A DNA stretch of 64,000 bases, taken from assembly GCF_014698115.1 (NCBI RefSeq), contig NZ_JACJSJ010000018.1, positions 47,777-111,776 on the forward strand. The letters run 5' to 3'. How positions within the stretch are numbered: the stretch's first letter is position 1; every line of letters starts with the position of its first letter. Made by a program: the position numbers and the translations under genes. This stretch comes from Nostoc sp. FACHB-973. GTDB taxonomy: Bacteria; Cyanobacteriota; Cyanobacteriia; Cyanobacteriales; Nostocaceae. Below are positions 17,203 to 25,474 of the stretch, piece after piece. The notes below the pieces were generated by a model. That model saw only the letters and a list, made by a program, of their open reading frames with translations, had not been told where the DNA came from and searched no databases.

Positions 17203-17997
17203 ATGAAAACTTGGCAGGCTGATTTTTATCGTCGTCCATCACCAGATGCATCTGGACAAGTGTTATGGGAGTTGTTGATTTGTGATGCAACTCGCAGTTT
17301 TGAATATGAAGCTACTTGTCTTCAGTCAGCAGCAAATTCTAATTGGGTTACTACCCAACTTCAGCTAGCAGCTGGTGAAAAATTGCCCGATGTAATTGAA
17401 GTATTCCGTCCCCAGTCTCTCAGTTTAATTGAGGCGGCTGGACGGAATTTAGGTATTAATGTCCAACCTACTCGCCGCACTTTGGCACTCAAACAGTGGT
17501 TACAGGAAAAGCAATATCCTTCAGCGCTAGATAAACCACCCCCTGCACCATTACCAGAAAACCTCTGGGGAGAACAATGGCGTTTTGCGACACTCCAGGC
17601 TGGTGAACTTGTGGATGTGTTTGCAGAACGCCCAATTCCAATTTTGCACATACCGGAATATCTCAAACCGCTCAATTTAGGTTTGGCGTCAACGATCGCT
17701 GTTCCTGGTGTGGTAATTTATGGTGGACGGCGATCGATGCACCTAGCACGGTGGTTACAACAAGCCCGCCCTGTAGGATTGAACTACATTTCTGGCGCAC
17801 CAAATGGCTTAGTATTAGAAGCAGGCTTAGTGGATAGATGGATTGTTGCCACTTTTGAAGATTCAGAAGTTACCACAGCAGCCCAAATATACGAACAACG
17901 GAAACAACAAAGCCAAGGATTACATTTTTTGTTAGTTCAACCCGATGATTCTGGGATGACTTACAGCGGCTTTTGGTTATTGCGAACAGAAGATTGA
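17203..17997 (+). CDS. Tab2/Atab2 family RNA-binding protein
   Basis: 264-aa Tab2/Atab2 (DUF1092) family protein. In algae and plants these nuclear-encoded proteins bind the psaB mRNA and are needed for translation of photosystem I (and in plants photosystem II) proteins; the cyanobacterial role is less clear. Seen: N-terminal WQADFYRRP, the central WGEQWRFATLQAGEL, and the conserved C-terminal GFWLLRTED, characteristic of the family. ATG 17203 directly follows ACTCCCC repeats and has no clear Shine-Dalgarno, as in some cyanobacterial genes. Confidence 0.9.
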   Translation: MKTWQADFYRRPSPDASGQVLWELLICDATRSFEYEATCLQSAANSNWVTTQLQLAAGEKLPDVIEVFRPQSLSLIEAAGRNLGINVQPTRRTLALKQWLQEKQYPSALDKPPPAPLPENLWGEQWRFATLQAGELVDVFAERPIPILHIPEYLKPLNLGLASTIAVPGVVIYGGRRSMHLARWLQQARPVGLNYISGAPNGLVLEAGLVDRWIVATFEDSEVTTAAQIYEQRKQQSQGLHFLLVQPDDSGMTYSGFWLLRTED

Positions 17998-17998
17998 T

Positions 17999-18113
17999 AC
18001 AGCAGAATACAGAATTCAGAATTCAGAATTCAGGAGTCAGAATTAGAATAGGCTCGGAGCTTAGTTACCAGACATAGATTGTGTGTACTTCATTAACTTG
18101 AAATCTGCTGTTA
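17999..18113. repeat. MITE-E copy
   Basis: ACAGCAGAATACAGAATTC on the left and TTGAAATCTGCTGTT on the right are inverted ends; CAGAATT heptamers lie next to the left end. The inner TTAGTTACCAGACATAGAT matches the copies at 1104 and 59181. It starts 2 bp after the Tab2 stop codon. Confidence 0.6.
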
Positions 18114-18223
18114 CGCGAACGGCGATCGCAGAGAGTAAGAGTTGAGATTCAAATTCAGCAACACCGAAATTCTCAATCCAAAATCTAAAATCTAAAATCC
18201 AAAATGGTATTACCTGTGTTGAT

Positions 18224-18814
18224 ATGACTCTTAGCCAATTTCACCCCTATCTTTCTCCAGAAGCATACCTTGAAGCTGAAAAATCTAGCCTCAATAAACA
18301 TGAATATATTCAAGGGCGAATTTATGCAATGTCAGGGGCAATTGATGCCCATGTAACAATTACCACTAATCTCATTGCCCTCCTGAGAAATCATGTTCGC
18401 GGTACAGGTTGTCGCCTTTACGCTACGGACATGAAAGCTCGCATTGAATCACTAAATATTTTTTATTATCCTGATATCTTGGTTACTTGCGACCAAAGAG
18501 ACATAAAATTTGAATATTTTAAACGTTATCCCTGTTTAATTATTGAAGTTCTTTCTCCATCCACGGAAGCTTTTGACAGAGGCGATAAATTTATTGACTA
18601 TCAAGAATTAGAAACATTGCAAGAATACGTCTTAATCAGTCAAACCCGCCAGCGAACTGATTGTTTTCGTCGCAATACTGAGGGAAGATGGGTTTTGTAT
18701 AGCTATAAAGAAAATCAGGAATTACAGTTAGTCAGCCTCAACTTTGCCTCTTCCATAACAGATATTTATGAAGATGTATCCTTTCCCGAAACTTTTAATC
18801 CTACTGACGCTTAA
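18224..18814 (+). CDS. Uma2 family (DUF820) putative endonuclease
   Basis: 196-aa Uma2 family protein with the PD-(D/E)XK fold. Seen: LSPEAYLEAEKSSLNKHEYIQG at the start, the core FYYPDILVTC (PD acidic residue) and LIIEVLSPSTEAFDRGDKFIDY (E-x-x-S and the following helix with K), then EYVLISQ. No coiled-coil tail, unlike the copies at 12787 and 62460. ATG 18224 is preceded by AAAATCC repeats; the family start fits. Confidence 0.88.
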   Translation: MTLSQFHPYLSPEAYLEAEKSSLNKHEYIQGRIYAMSGAIDAHVTITTNLIALLRNHVRGTGCRLYATDMKARIESLNIFYYPDILVTCDQRDIKFEYFKRYPCLIIEVLSPSTEAFDRGDKFIDYQELETLQEYVLISQTRQRTDCFRRNTEGRWVLYSYKENQELQLVSLNFASSITDIYEDVSFPETFNPTDA

Positions 18815-18965
18815 TTTATTTAACTAAATAAATAGACTCAGGCAATGTCTGACAACAAGCTGCTACGCGTAAATTTGTCTATTGAGATACTAAAATATAT
18901 GGGTTTGGCAATTTTTCGTATGATGATAAAATCATACTAAATAGTGATATTAAAAATTAGTATAG

Positions 18966-19205
18966 ATGCTAAAAGTCACAATTACCTTAGAAGAAGACAT
19001 TCTGCAATTTGTAGATCGGTATGCACAGGGAAAGCGTAGTGCATATATCAATACACTGCTGGCAGAACACCGCCGACAAATTTTGGCAGCAGAAATGATT
19101 GCAGCCCTCAAGCAGGATGCTGAAAATCCAGAGTATCAAGCTGAAATTGCTGCTTGGGATAGCGTTGTTGGAGATGGCATAAATATTTTTAATATCGCTT
19201 CCTGA
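18966..19205 (+). CDS. MazE/CopG-type ribbon-helix-helix antitoxin, toxin gene missing
   Basis: 79-aa protein with a short N-terminal beta strand and helices (KVTITLEEDILQFVDRYAQGKRSAYINTLL) as in ribbon-helix-helix antitoxins, then EYQAEIAAWDSVVGDG, an ending typical of cyanobacterial MazE-like antitoxins. In such pairs the toxin usually follows directly on the same strand; here only the convergent methyltransferase follows, overlapping by 70 bp. The last residues (INIFNIAS) are probably junction sequence. It may still bind its own promoter or act against a toxin elsewhere. Confidence 0.65.
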   Translation: MLKVTITLEEDILQFVDRYAQGKRSAYINTLLAEHRRQILAAEMIAALKQDAENPEYQAEIAAWDSVVGDGINIFNIAS

Positions 19206-20434
19206 GCCACAGCTTTCACTACATTAATACTCACAGAATTTCCCAGTTGATAATAAGCCTTGTCATCATTAGTATGAAGTATAAAACTATCTGGAAAACC
19301 TTGCAGCCTTGCCGCTTCTCGCGGAGTTAATCGGCGTACTCTGTGATTGTGATAAACTCCCAATCTATTGGCATCACTAGCAACCAACGTTACCGAAATT
19401 TTATTTGGATCGACAAATTTATAAACTTCAAATGAAAAGTTACCAGATAGAGGTTTATATTTATCATTAATAAGTTTTAGATATTTTTTCTTAACCAGTG
19501 AATTCAAAATTCCTCCAAGATTGGGATGTTCAAAAAAACTAGCTATTTGTTCCTGAGTTAATAATTTACCATCTTGCTCTTGTCCAAATTCTTTATTCCG
19601 TCTTTTTAAAATGAAACGGTTCATCAGTTCAATTTCTTCGGCACTACACTCGCCACGCAATCCTAAATCCCACGAATGTATAGAGTTTCCGCCCCGATAA
19701 TCAATCAACCTGACTCCGTGCAAGCGATTTAGATCGTTATTAAATATTCGTTTTAAGGCATTGATAAACTCTGGCGAACAATCATACTTTTCATCTGGAT
19801 TATATTCTAAAATATCGCCAACAGTCACAGATTTTTTTGGTGGATAAAACAGAGATAACTGCTGAGGGTTATATGAATGAGAATCTTTTGGTCCCACATC
19901 AGAAATCAATTCAAAAGTAGGAGAAGCATTTAAAATGCCTACTAAATAAATACGGACACGATTTTGTGGTAAGCCAAAGTTTGCACTGTTGAGTAAAAAG
20001 GCATCAAAGCTATAACCTCGTTTTTGAATTTCATGCTTAATTGTTGCTAGAGTTCGGCCTCCGTCGTGACTATAAAGCCCCCGGACATTTTCAAAAATAA
20101 AAGCTTGTGGTTTATGAGTATCAAGTAATCTGGTTATTTCAAAAAATAGTGTACCTCGCGTATCACCAAAGCCTTCTTTTTTGCCAGCATGAGAAAAAGA
20201 CTGACAAGGAAACCCAGCTAATAAAAATTCATGTTCTGGTAGTTCATCAATTAATCGAATATCACCTAAAGGCGTTTGACCAAAGTTTTTTTCATAAACT
20301 AATCGAGCATCTAAATTAATTTCGCTACTGAAAACACATTCACTTTCTATATTTAAAGAATCAGCCGCTTGTTCAAAAGCTAATCTAATTCCCCCTATTC
20401 CTGAAAATAAATCAACAAACCTAATTTTTTGCAT
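19136..20434 (-). CDS. DNA (cytosine-5) methyltransferase, apparently without a restriction enzyme
   Basis: 432-aa C5-methyltransferase. Seen in order: motif I FVDLFSGIGGIRLAF, motif IV with the catalytic cysteine C77 in FPCQSFSHAGKK, motif VI ENV (115-117), motif VIII QNRVR (157-161), a long target-recognition region (about 190-370), RLTPREAARLQGFP (motif IX) and motif X LGNSVS. ATG 20434 gives the canonical N-terminus; the frame is open 11 codons further into a palindromic repeat. No endonuclease gene is adjacent, so it may be a solitary (regulatory or protective) enzyme. The target sequence cannot be told from the sequence by eye. Its C-terminus runs antisense into the antitoxin gene. Confidence 0.93.
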   Translation of the reverse strand: MQKIRFVDLFSGIGGIRLAFEQAADSLNIESECVFSSEINLDARLVYEKNFGQTPLGDIRLIDELPEHEFLLAGFPCQSFSHAGKKEGFGDTRGTLFFEITRLLDTHKPQAFIFENVRGLYSHDGGRTLATIKHEIQKRGYSFDAFLLNSANFGLPQNRVRIYLVGILNASPTFELISDVGPKDSHSYNPQQLSLFYPPKKSVTVGDILEYNPDEKYDCSPEFINALKRIFNNDLNRLHGVRLIDYRGGNSIHSWDLGLRGECSAEEIELMNRFILKRRNKEFGQEQDGKLLTQEQIASFFEHPNLGGILNSLVKKKYLKLINDKYKPLSGNFSFEVYKFVDPNKISVTLVASDANRLGVYHNHRVRRLTPREAARLQGFPDSFILHTNDDKAYYQLGNSVSINVVKAVAQEAILKIFMPSPTTLSQAAISA

Positions 20435-20452
20435 GTGCCTAAAATACAAATT

Positions 20453-20515
20453 ATTATAGGGACACAATATATTGTGTCCCTACACGTGTAATATTCAATT
20501 TCAAATCACTGTAAA
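20453..20515. repeat. MITE-B-like relic with palindrome
   Basis: ATAGGGACACAATA and TATTGTGTCCCTA form an inverted repeat, followed by CACGTGTAATATT and TTTCAAATCACTGTAA, resembling the right half of MITE-B. It fills the gap between the methyltransferase and DUF2470 genes. Confidence 0.5.
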
Positions 20516-20530
20516 TTACTTTGTTATTTT

Positions 20531-20815
20531 CTACTTTGCCTGCACCCGTGCTTGCTTCACCATTGCAATCAAAGTTTGATGAGCATCTTCTGAATCCGCT
20601 AAAACATGATCGAATTGAATACGAATTGGCACATCTTCCCCATTGACTTGCGCTGTTAAATCCATGCCTTGTGCATCAATTGACAGCATTTGCGCTGCTT
20701 TTGCATCTGCGACACCACCAAAAGCTTTAGCATAAAGAGCTACAGCATCAGCATGATCCTCATTCATGTGGTTGCAGATGCGTGAACTAATTTCAGTAGA
20801 AAAATCGTTAGACAT
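20531..20815 (-). CDS. DUF2470 domain protein
   Basis: 94-aa protein consisting of a DUF2470 domain, the heme-binding-associated alpha/beta domain also found at the C-terminus of HugZ-like heme oxygenases. Seen: the family hallmark ICNHMNEDHADAVALYAKAFGG near the N-terminus, then MLSIDAQGMDL and a C-terminal helix. Stand-alone versions are common in cyanobacteria; function not established. ATG 20815 gives the usual start. Confidence 0.88.
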   Translation of the reverse strand: MSNDFSTEISSRICNHMNEDHADAVALYAKAFGGVADAKAAQMLSIDAQGMDLTAQVNGEDVPIRIQFDHVLADSEDAHQTLIAMVKQARVQAK

Positions 20816-21095
20816 TGTGAGATTGAAAGTCAGGTATACAGCAACGCCTTAAATTCTAGGCTAACAACTTAGATAAAATCTACTGGTTTTTAAATTGTCA
20901 CAAAAATCATAGACTATACTATATAGCGATCGCCAATCAATCTTATCCCTAGCTGGAATAATAATTAAATTTAAATAAAACTTTAAATTAAAATAAAGCT
21001 TATCCAGTGTTTTTACCTGTCATTGCGGAAACCAGACAGCTTAAACTGTAGCAGAAGTATTAGCCAAAATTCCAAATTATTGCAGCCAAGAGACA
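20816..21095. other. Divergent intergenic region
   Basis: 280 bp between divergent genes (DUF2470 and phosphatase), A+T-rich with TTTAAATTAAAATAAAGC-like sequence around 20970-21000. It should hold two promoters; none can be placed with confidence. Confidence 0.4.
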
Positions 21096-21851
21096 ATGAG
21101 CGAAACTAACCCCAGACGAATTGTAATTGGGGATGTACATGGTCACTATGAAGGTTTGATGACATTGTTGGAGGCGATCGCCCCCACATCAGACGATCAA
21201 GTTTATTTTTTGGGAGACTTAATCGATCGCGGACCTCATAGCGCACAAGTAGTTAATTTTGTCAAGCGAAATAACTACCCGTGTTTGCTGGGAAATCATG
21301 AGCAGATGTTATTAAGCATTCTCACTGATGAAAAGACTTCCTCCCCAAGGATGCAAGCATGGCTGTACAGTGGGGGGCAAGCGACTGTAGCCAGTTACCA
21401 CGAGGCTCCAATTCCAGATGACCATTTAGATTGGTTCAAGGCTTTACCTACATATATTGACTTGGGCGATATTTGGTTAACTCATGCTGGTGTTGACCCT
21501 TCTAAGCCAGTGATAGAACAAACAGCCGATCAACTGTGCTGGATACGAGAAGAATTTCACAGCATTTCCAAGCCTTACTTTCCTGATAAGCAAATTATCA
21601 TCGGTCACACCATTACCTTTACTTTACCAGGTGTTTCTCCTGGTCAACTGGCACAAGGACAGGGATGGCTAGGCATAGATACTGGTGCTTATCATCCCCG
21701 GAGTGGCTGGTTGACTGGACTAGATATTACAAATAATTTAGTATATCAAGTTAACATTTTTAGAAATTGTCTCCGTGCCCTGCCCTTAAAAGATGCAGCG
21801 ATCGCAGTTGACCCGGCCAAAATTAAAGTTGATCGCCGCGATTATAAATGA
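21096..21851 (+). CDS. PPP-family serine/threonine (metallo)phosphatase
   Basis: 251-aa metallophosphoesterase. All the metal-binding motifs are visible: GDVHGHYEG (start), GDLIDRGPHS, LGNHEQM, IIIGHT and THAGVD. This set fits PPP-type protein phosphatases and diadenosine tetraphosphatases (ApaH/PrpE-like), which share the fold; the substrate cannot be told apart by eye. ATG 21096 opens the frame 16 bp before the first motif. No operon partner. Confidence 0.9.
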   Translation: MSETNPRRIVIGDVHGHYEGLMTLLEAIAPTSDDQVYFLGDLIDRGPHSAQVVNFVKRNNYPCLLGNHEQMLLSILTDEKTSSPRMQAWLYSGGQATVASYHEAPIPDDHLDWFKALPTYIDLGDIWLTHAGVDPSKPVIEQTADQLCWIREEFHSISKPYFPDKQIIIGHTITFTLPGVSPGQLAQGQGWLGIDTGAYHPRSGWLTGLDITNNLVYQVNIFRNCLRALPLKDAAIAVDPAKIKVDRRDYK

Positions 21852-22443
21852 GCATTATTCGAGATGAAGGAAGTGCCAGGGCTGTTTCTTGAAAGAGGGG
21901 TATAGTTGTAGTCATATAGGTTAGGACAGTGTTGATTACTCAAAGCTTTAAAGTAACTGGGTTTCTACTCAGCACTCAGCGAGAAGTTTGAGCCGCGGCT
22001 TGGGTCGTAGACGCCGAAAGGGTGGCTTGTCAAAGACGACGCCATTGCTTGTGACAGTTGTATAAGTTTTGTTGATATCATGCAACAACGGTACTTGTTG
22101 TGGTAGTATATCTCTTGCTGAGTGATTCTTCAGAAGACAAGGGTAAATTCGCTTCTCCGATAGGAGAAGGCAAACGGTATCTATGTTTACCACGTTTTTC
22201 AACGTGGGATAAAAAAAAAGACGCTTTCTATTTTACCTCGCACCTCTGATACCTGTCTTAGTTTTTAGACTGGGCAATCACTCAAAAGTAAAGTTTTTTT
22301 CAAACGTATCACATATGAAGGAAAAAGCTTCTGCTCTGTGGCTTTCATTAGTATAGATAGTTTGAAAAAACAAACTAGTTTATGCCTTGATTAATTGATG
22401 TTAGCAAGCAATATTTTGGTAAATCTTATCTAGGTGAATCACA
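21852..22443. other. 592-bp region without a convincing gene
   Basis: Holds the motif GGCTTGGGTCGTAGACGCC near 22002 (shared with the gap after pheT, about 16274-16294) and a short hairpin CCACGTTTTTCAACGTGG (22190-22207) followed by a run of A. An open frame on the - strand (21969-22202) has no family resemblance. The region may be the remains of a lost mobile element, but no transposase can be read. Confidence 0.45.
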
Positions 22444-23217
22444 ATGAAACTTCTAGTTCTAGGTATCCTCAGTTCACTTATAGGTTATGAAAATATACCT
22501 TATGTAAAAGTGCTAGCAGCAAAATTCGGTTCTCCACAAAAGCGTAAATCTGCTCGGTATGACTATTTAACTGCAAAAGTCATTCAAAAAGCCGTACAGC
22601 CCACCTCAGTTTGTGTAGATGTAGGTTGTCATCACGGAATTATATTGGGTATCATGATGAAATATTGTACCCAAGGTAGACTTTTTGCATTTGAACCATT
22701 ACCCGTATCATACGAGTATTTAGTTAAAAAATTTGATGTGCCAAATGTTAAAATACATAATTTAGCATTAAGTGATAAAAAGGGAACTGCAAAGTTTAAC
22801 TATGTGCTTAAGCATCCAGCTTACAGTGGCTTACAAAAACGTGAGTATCCTACATCGAATGAAGAGGTAGTTGAAATAACTGTAGAAACAGATATGTTAG
22901 ATAATATCTTATTAGATATTAATCAAAAAGTATCACTTATAAAAATAGATGTTGAAGGGGCAGAACTGCAAGTTTTAGTTGGCGCAAAAAATATTATTAA
23001 AAGAGACAAGCCTATTATAATCTTTGAATACGCTTCAGGAGGGGGAGGTTACTACGGAACGAAACCTGAAGACATTTATAACCTACTTTGTTTAGAATCT
23101 GGACTGAAAATTTCTTTGCTTGATTCATGGCTCAACGGCGACAAGCCTCTTAGTGAAGAGGAGTTTAAAGAACAATATTACGAAGGTATTAACATTAATT
23201 TTATAGCTTATCCTTAA
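22444..23217 (+). CDS. FkbM family SAM-dependent methyltransferase
   Basis: 257-aa methyltransferase. Motif I is VCVDVGCHHGIILGI, motif II is RLFAFEPLPVSYEYL, and the FkbM-specific VSLIKIDVEGAELQVLVGA lies in the C-terminal half. FkbM proteins methylate hydroxyls of sugars or small molecules, often in polysaccharide or natural-product synthesis. The first ~45 residues are less typical. Isolated gene; substrate unknown. A role in surface glycan modification is a guess. Confidence 0.88.
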   Translation: MKLLVLGILSSLIGYENIPYVKVLAAKFGSPQKRKSARYDYLTAKVIQKAVQPTSVCVDVGCHHGIILGIMMKYCTQGRLFAFEPLPVSYEYLVKKFDVPNVKIHNLALSDKKGTAKFNYVLKHPAYSGLQKREYPTSNEEVVEITVETDMLDNILLDINQKVSLIKIDVEGAELQVLVGAKNIIKRDKPIIIFEYASGGGGYYGTKPEDIYNLLCLESGLKISLLDSWLNGDKPLSEEEFKEQYYEGININFIAYP

Positions 23218-23260
23218 TCTAAAGTGGTAGTTCTTCACTCTCTCAAGTACAAAAGGATTA

Positions 23261-23362
23261 AGGGTACTTCCAATAAAAAAACGTCCCATCGTAGGGGCGC
23301 AGATCTGTGCGCTCCTACAAATGTATAAATAATTTGGAACAATTTATTTTTTAGAAGTCCCT
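23261..23362. repeat. MITE-C, full copy (102 bp)
   Basis: Matches, in opposite orientation, the 102-bp copy at 43505-43606 over almost its whole length. Ends AGGGTACTTCCA / AGAAGTCCCT; core GTAGGGGCGCAGA/TCTGTGCGCTCCTAC. It takes up a third of the gap between the FkbM and M48 genes. Confidence 0.8.
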
Positions 23363-23518
23363 AAGAAGCAACAGGGATAAGAGGACGTTTTATACTCTAC
23401 GAGCCTGGGCATCGTTGTTTTAACCATGCTCTGTGACTACCATAATTTTCGCAGTTGTGGGGAGCATCTGTATAGCCCCTCTGATTCGGGATGCTCCCTT
23501 CAACCTTGACTGTTGAAC

Positions 23519-24388
23519 TCAAGACCGCGCTAATGGGCGAATATTGGCTCTATAACTAGCAGTATCTAAACCATAGCTTCCATTACTGGGTTGGGACTCA
23601 ATTGCACGTTTGAGGCCAGCAATGCGATCGCTGGTTCCGGGGTGCGTACTCAAAAATGTCGGGACAGAACCACCCTTTTTCAGCAGCTTTTGCATAAAAG
23701 AAACCATTGCAGACTGGGCATAACCAGCCCGTGTCAAAGTTTTTAATCCTCTTTTGTCAGCATCATATTCATCTTGACGACTGCGGGGACGATTCAAGGC
23801 AAGTTCTACACCAATATTTACGGCTGTGTTGCGATCTAAGCCAGTTGCAGTTGCTAAACCACTAGCGATCGCTTTTTGGCGCATCTGTTTAACCAAGTGT
23901 CTTCCGCCAATGTGACCAATTTCATGGGCCATAACACTTGCCAGTTCCGCTTCATTATCTGCGGTTTTCAGCAAACCTGTGTGGACATATACATAGCCTC
24001 CTAGCGTGGCAAAGGCATTAATGGCATCATCTTCAACTACTTGGAAAGTATAGGGAAGATTGGGGCGATCGCTATTAGCTGCTAAGCGCCGGCCAATTTG
24101 TTCTACATAGCTATTAACTTCAGCATTCCGGTAAAGTTTGACTTGACTGCCCAGTATTTCCTGATTAATCTGCTTGCCAATATCAGTTTCCTGGCGATCG
24201 GATATATTAGAAAGCTGAAGTACCTGAACTCCCTGCAATATCAGAGGCAAGAATTCTAAAGTTCTTCCAGGTAAGGCTGTACTCAGGCACAGACTCAAAG
24301 CAACTACCAGCGAAATTAGTGGATAAAACCAGCGGCGCCGCCACATCCGGTAATTTACAACAAAACCTTTCCAATTAAACTTAAACAT
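23519..24388 (-). CDS. M48 family metalloprotease (BepA/LoiP-like)
   Basis: 289-aa zinc protease. An N-terminal hydrophobic segment (WFYPLISLVVALSLCLSTAL) acts as signal or anchor, so the domain is periplasmic. The HEXXH motif is AHEIGHIGG, followed by the second zinc ligand region RQDEYDADKRGL. Family knowledge: such proteases take part in outer membrane protein quality control. ATG 24388 is chosen; a GTG 9 bp upstream is also in frame. The C-terminus has FLSTHPGTSDRI, a hallmark of the family. Isolated gene. Confidence 0.93.
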   Translation of the reverse strand: MFKFNWKGFVVNYRMWRRRWFYPLISLVVALSLCLSTALPGRTLEFLPLILQGVQVLQLSNISDRQETDIGKQINQEILGSQVKLYRNAEVNSYVEQIGRRLAANSDRPNLPYTFQVVEDDAINAFATLGGYVYVHTGLLKTADNEAELASVMAHEIGHIGGRHLVKQMRQKAIASGLATATGLDRNTAVNIGVELALNRPRSRQDEYDADKRGLKTLTRAGYAQSAMVSFMQKLLKKGGSVPTFLSTHPGTSDRIAGLKRAIESQPSNGSYGLDTASYRANIRPLARS

Positions 24389-24397
24389 AATCTGCAC

Positions 24398-24781
24398 TGA
24401 AGATAATTTCGGGAGAACGTAACATGATAAGACAAATTATGAGACGGATTTAGAGTATTCCAAGTTGCATTGTTAGCTCAAAACGAAAGGGGCTGTTATA
24501 CAGCCAATACTTACGCAAATATACCGAAGTTTAGATGGCTAACGATTCCTTCTAGAGATAGGCTTAAACATTAGATTTTACCTTTTAGGTACATCAGTTC
24601 TAATAGGCAAAAATTTGAGGGTTAGCTGCCACCGCTCGAAACTTACGAACTCGTGATAAACTGTCGCATAAACACAACCCCCAGTCGGTTTGAGTTATTA
24701 GCAAATACGGAAAACAGCCGTTCCCATCGATAACCTTCTTGCTACAATCAATTACTTCGCTATTACCTTGGAAAATTTTTT
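24398..24781. other. 384-bp divergent intergenic region
   Basis: Lies between the divergent M48 and DUF4330 genes. I see no repeat of the families found elsewhere and no RNA gene; it should carry the promoters of both genes. Confidence 0.4.
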
Positions 24782-25315
24782 ATGGCTATTTTAGATTCAA
24801 AAGGTCGTTTGTTCGGCAAAATCAATCTCCTAGATTTAGGTGCTGCCCTGGTAACTCTATTAGTTATATTTGTCATCTTTTCTAGCATCTTGTCTAGCTT
24901 GGGTCTTGCCCAAATCGGTGAAAAAATAGCACCCATAGAGGTAGATTTAGTAGTCCGTGGTTTGAATGTGCGTGACCCTGAACAATTATTCGATAACGGA
25001 TTCAAAAAAGGTGGTAAAACTAATGTAATTATCCGGAATCAACCCTATGGGCAGATTGAGATTAAATCCATTCAACAGCTACCCAGAACAGTCAATGTTT
25101 TCCAACCTGATGGCACTGTTAAAGAATTGCCAGATCCAAAAAGCAATAATTTTAGTACAGATTTCCTTTTAACTTTAGATGGCAAAGCCAAAGTCACCGA
25201 CAGTGGGCCAGTTCTTGGTAACAGTAAAGTCAAAATTGGGATGCCATTTGAGTTAGAAGGTTTTAATTACAACTTCAATGCGACTGTCATTGATGTCAGA
25301 TTAAAAGATAAATAA
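24782..25315 (+). CDS. DUF4330 domain protein
   Basis: 177-aa protein of the cyanobacterial DUF4330 family. Seen: MAILDSKGRLFGKINLLDLGAAL at the start, then one transmembrane helix (VTLLVIFVIFSSILSSLGL, about residues 27-45) and a beta-rich extracytoplasmic domain (VDLVVRGLNVRDP; VIIRNQPYGQIEI). Function unknown; topology suggests a single-pass membrane protein with a periplasmic or lumenal domain. Confidence 0.88.
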   Translation: MAILDSKGRLFGKINLLDLGAALVTLLVIFVIFSSILSSLGLAQIGEKIAPIEVDLVVRGLNVRDPEQLFDNGFKKGGKTNVIIRNQPYGQIEIKSIQQLPRTVNVFQPDGTVKELPDPKSNNFSTDFLLTLDGKAKVTDSGPVLGNSKVKIGMPFELEGFNYNFNATVIDVRLKDK

Positions 25316-25320
25316 TATTT

Positions 25321-25474
25321 GTCAGAATTCAGAATTCTGAATTCTGAATTCTGAAGGCTTTGATATTCAAGCTTAATCAGCTAAAAAAATCAATAATTCA
25401 TAGGGCGTTTCATTTTCTAATTCAAGCTTGATTCTGAATTCTGACTCCTGAATTCTGAATTCTGAATTCTTACA
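25321..25474. repeat. Inverted CAGAATT heptamer blocks
   Basis: CAGAATT units at about 25323-25340 pass directly into inverted units (CTGAATT), and a second inverted block lies at about 25430-25470. It fills the convergent gap between the DUF4330 and hydrolase-like genes, where the opposed repeats could form a hairpin acting as a bidirectional terminator (inference). Confidence 0.65.

Noticed and set aside
16697..17222. Long open frames through the 21-bp minisatellite on both strands (126-156 aa)
   Set aside because: They exist because the unit length is a multiple of three; the peptides are pure heptapeptide repeats, with no ribosome site, and overlap yciI and the Tab2 gene.
21969..22202. 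77-aa open frame on the - strand
   Set aside because: No recognised domain, no start signal; the segment has only hairpins and dispersed motifs.
22190..22215. Intrinsic terminator on the + strand
   Set aside because: The stem CCACGTT/AACGTGG is followed by A's, not T's; on the other strand the T-run comes before the hairpin.
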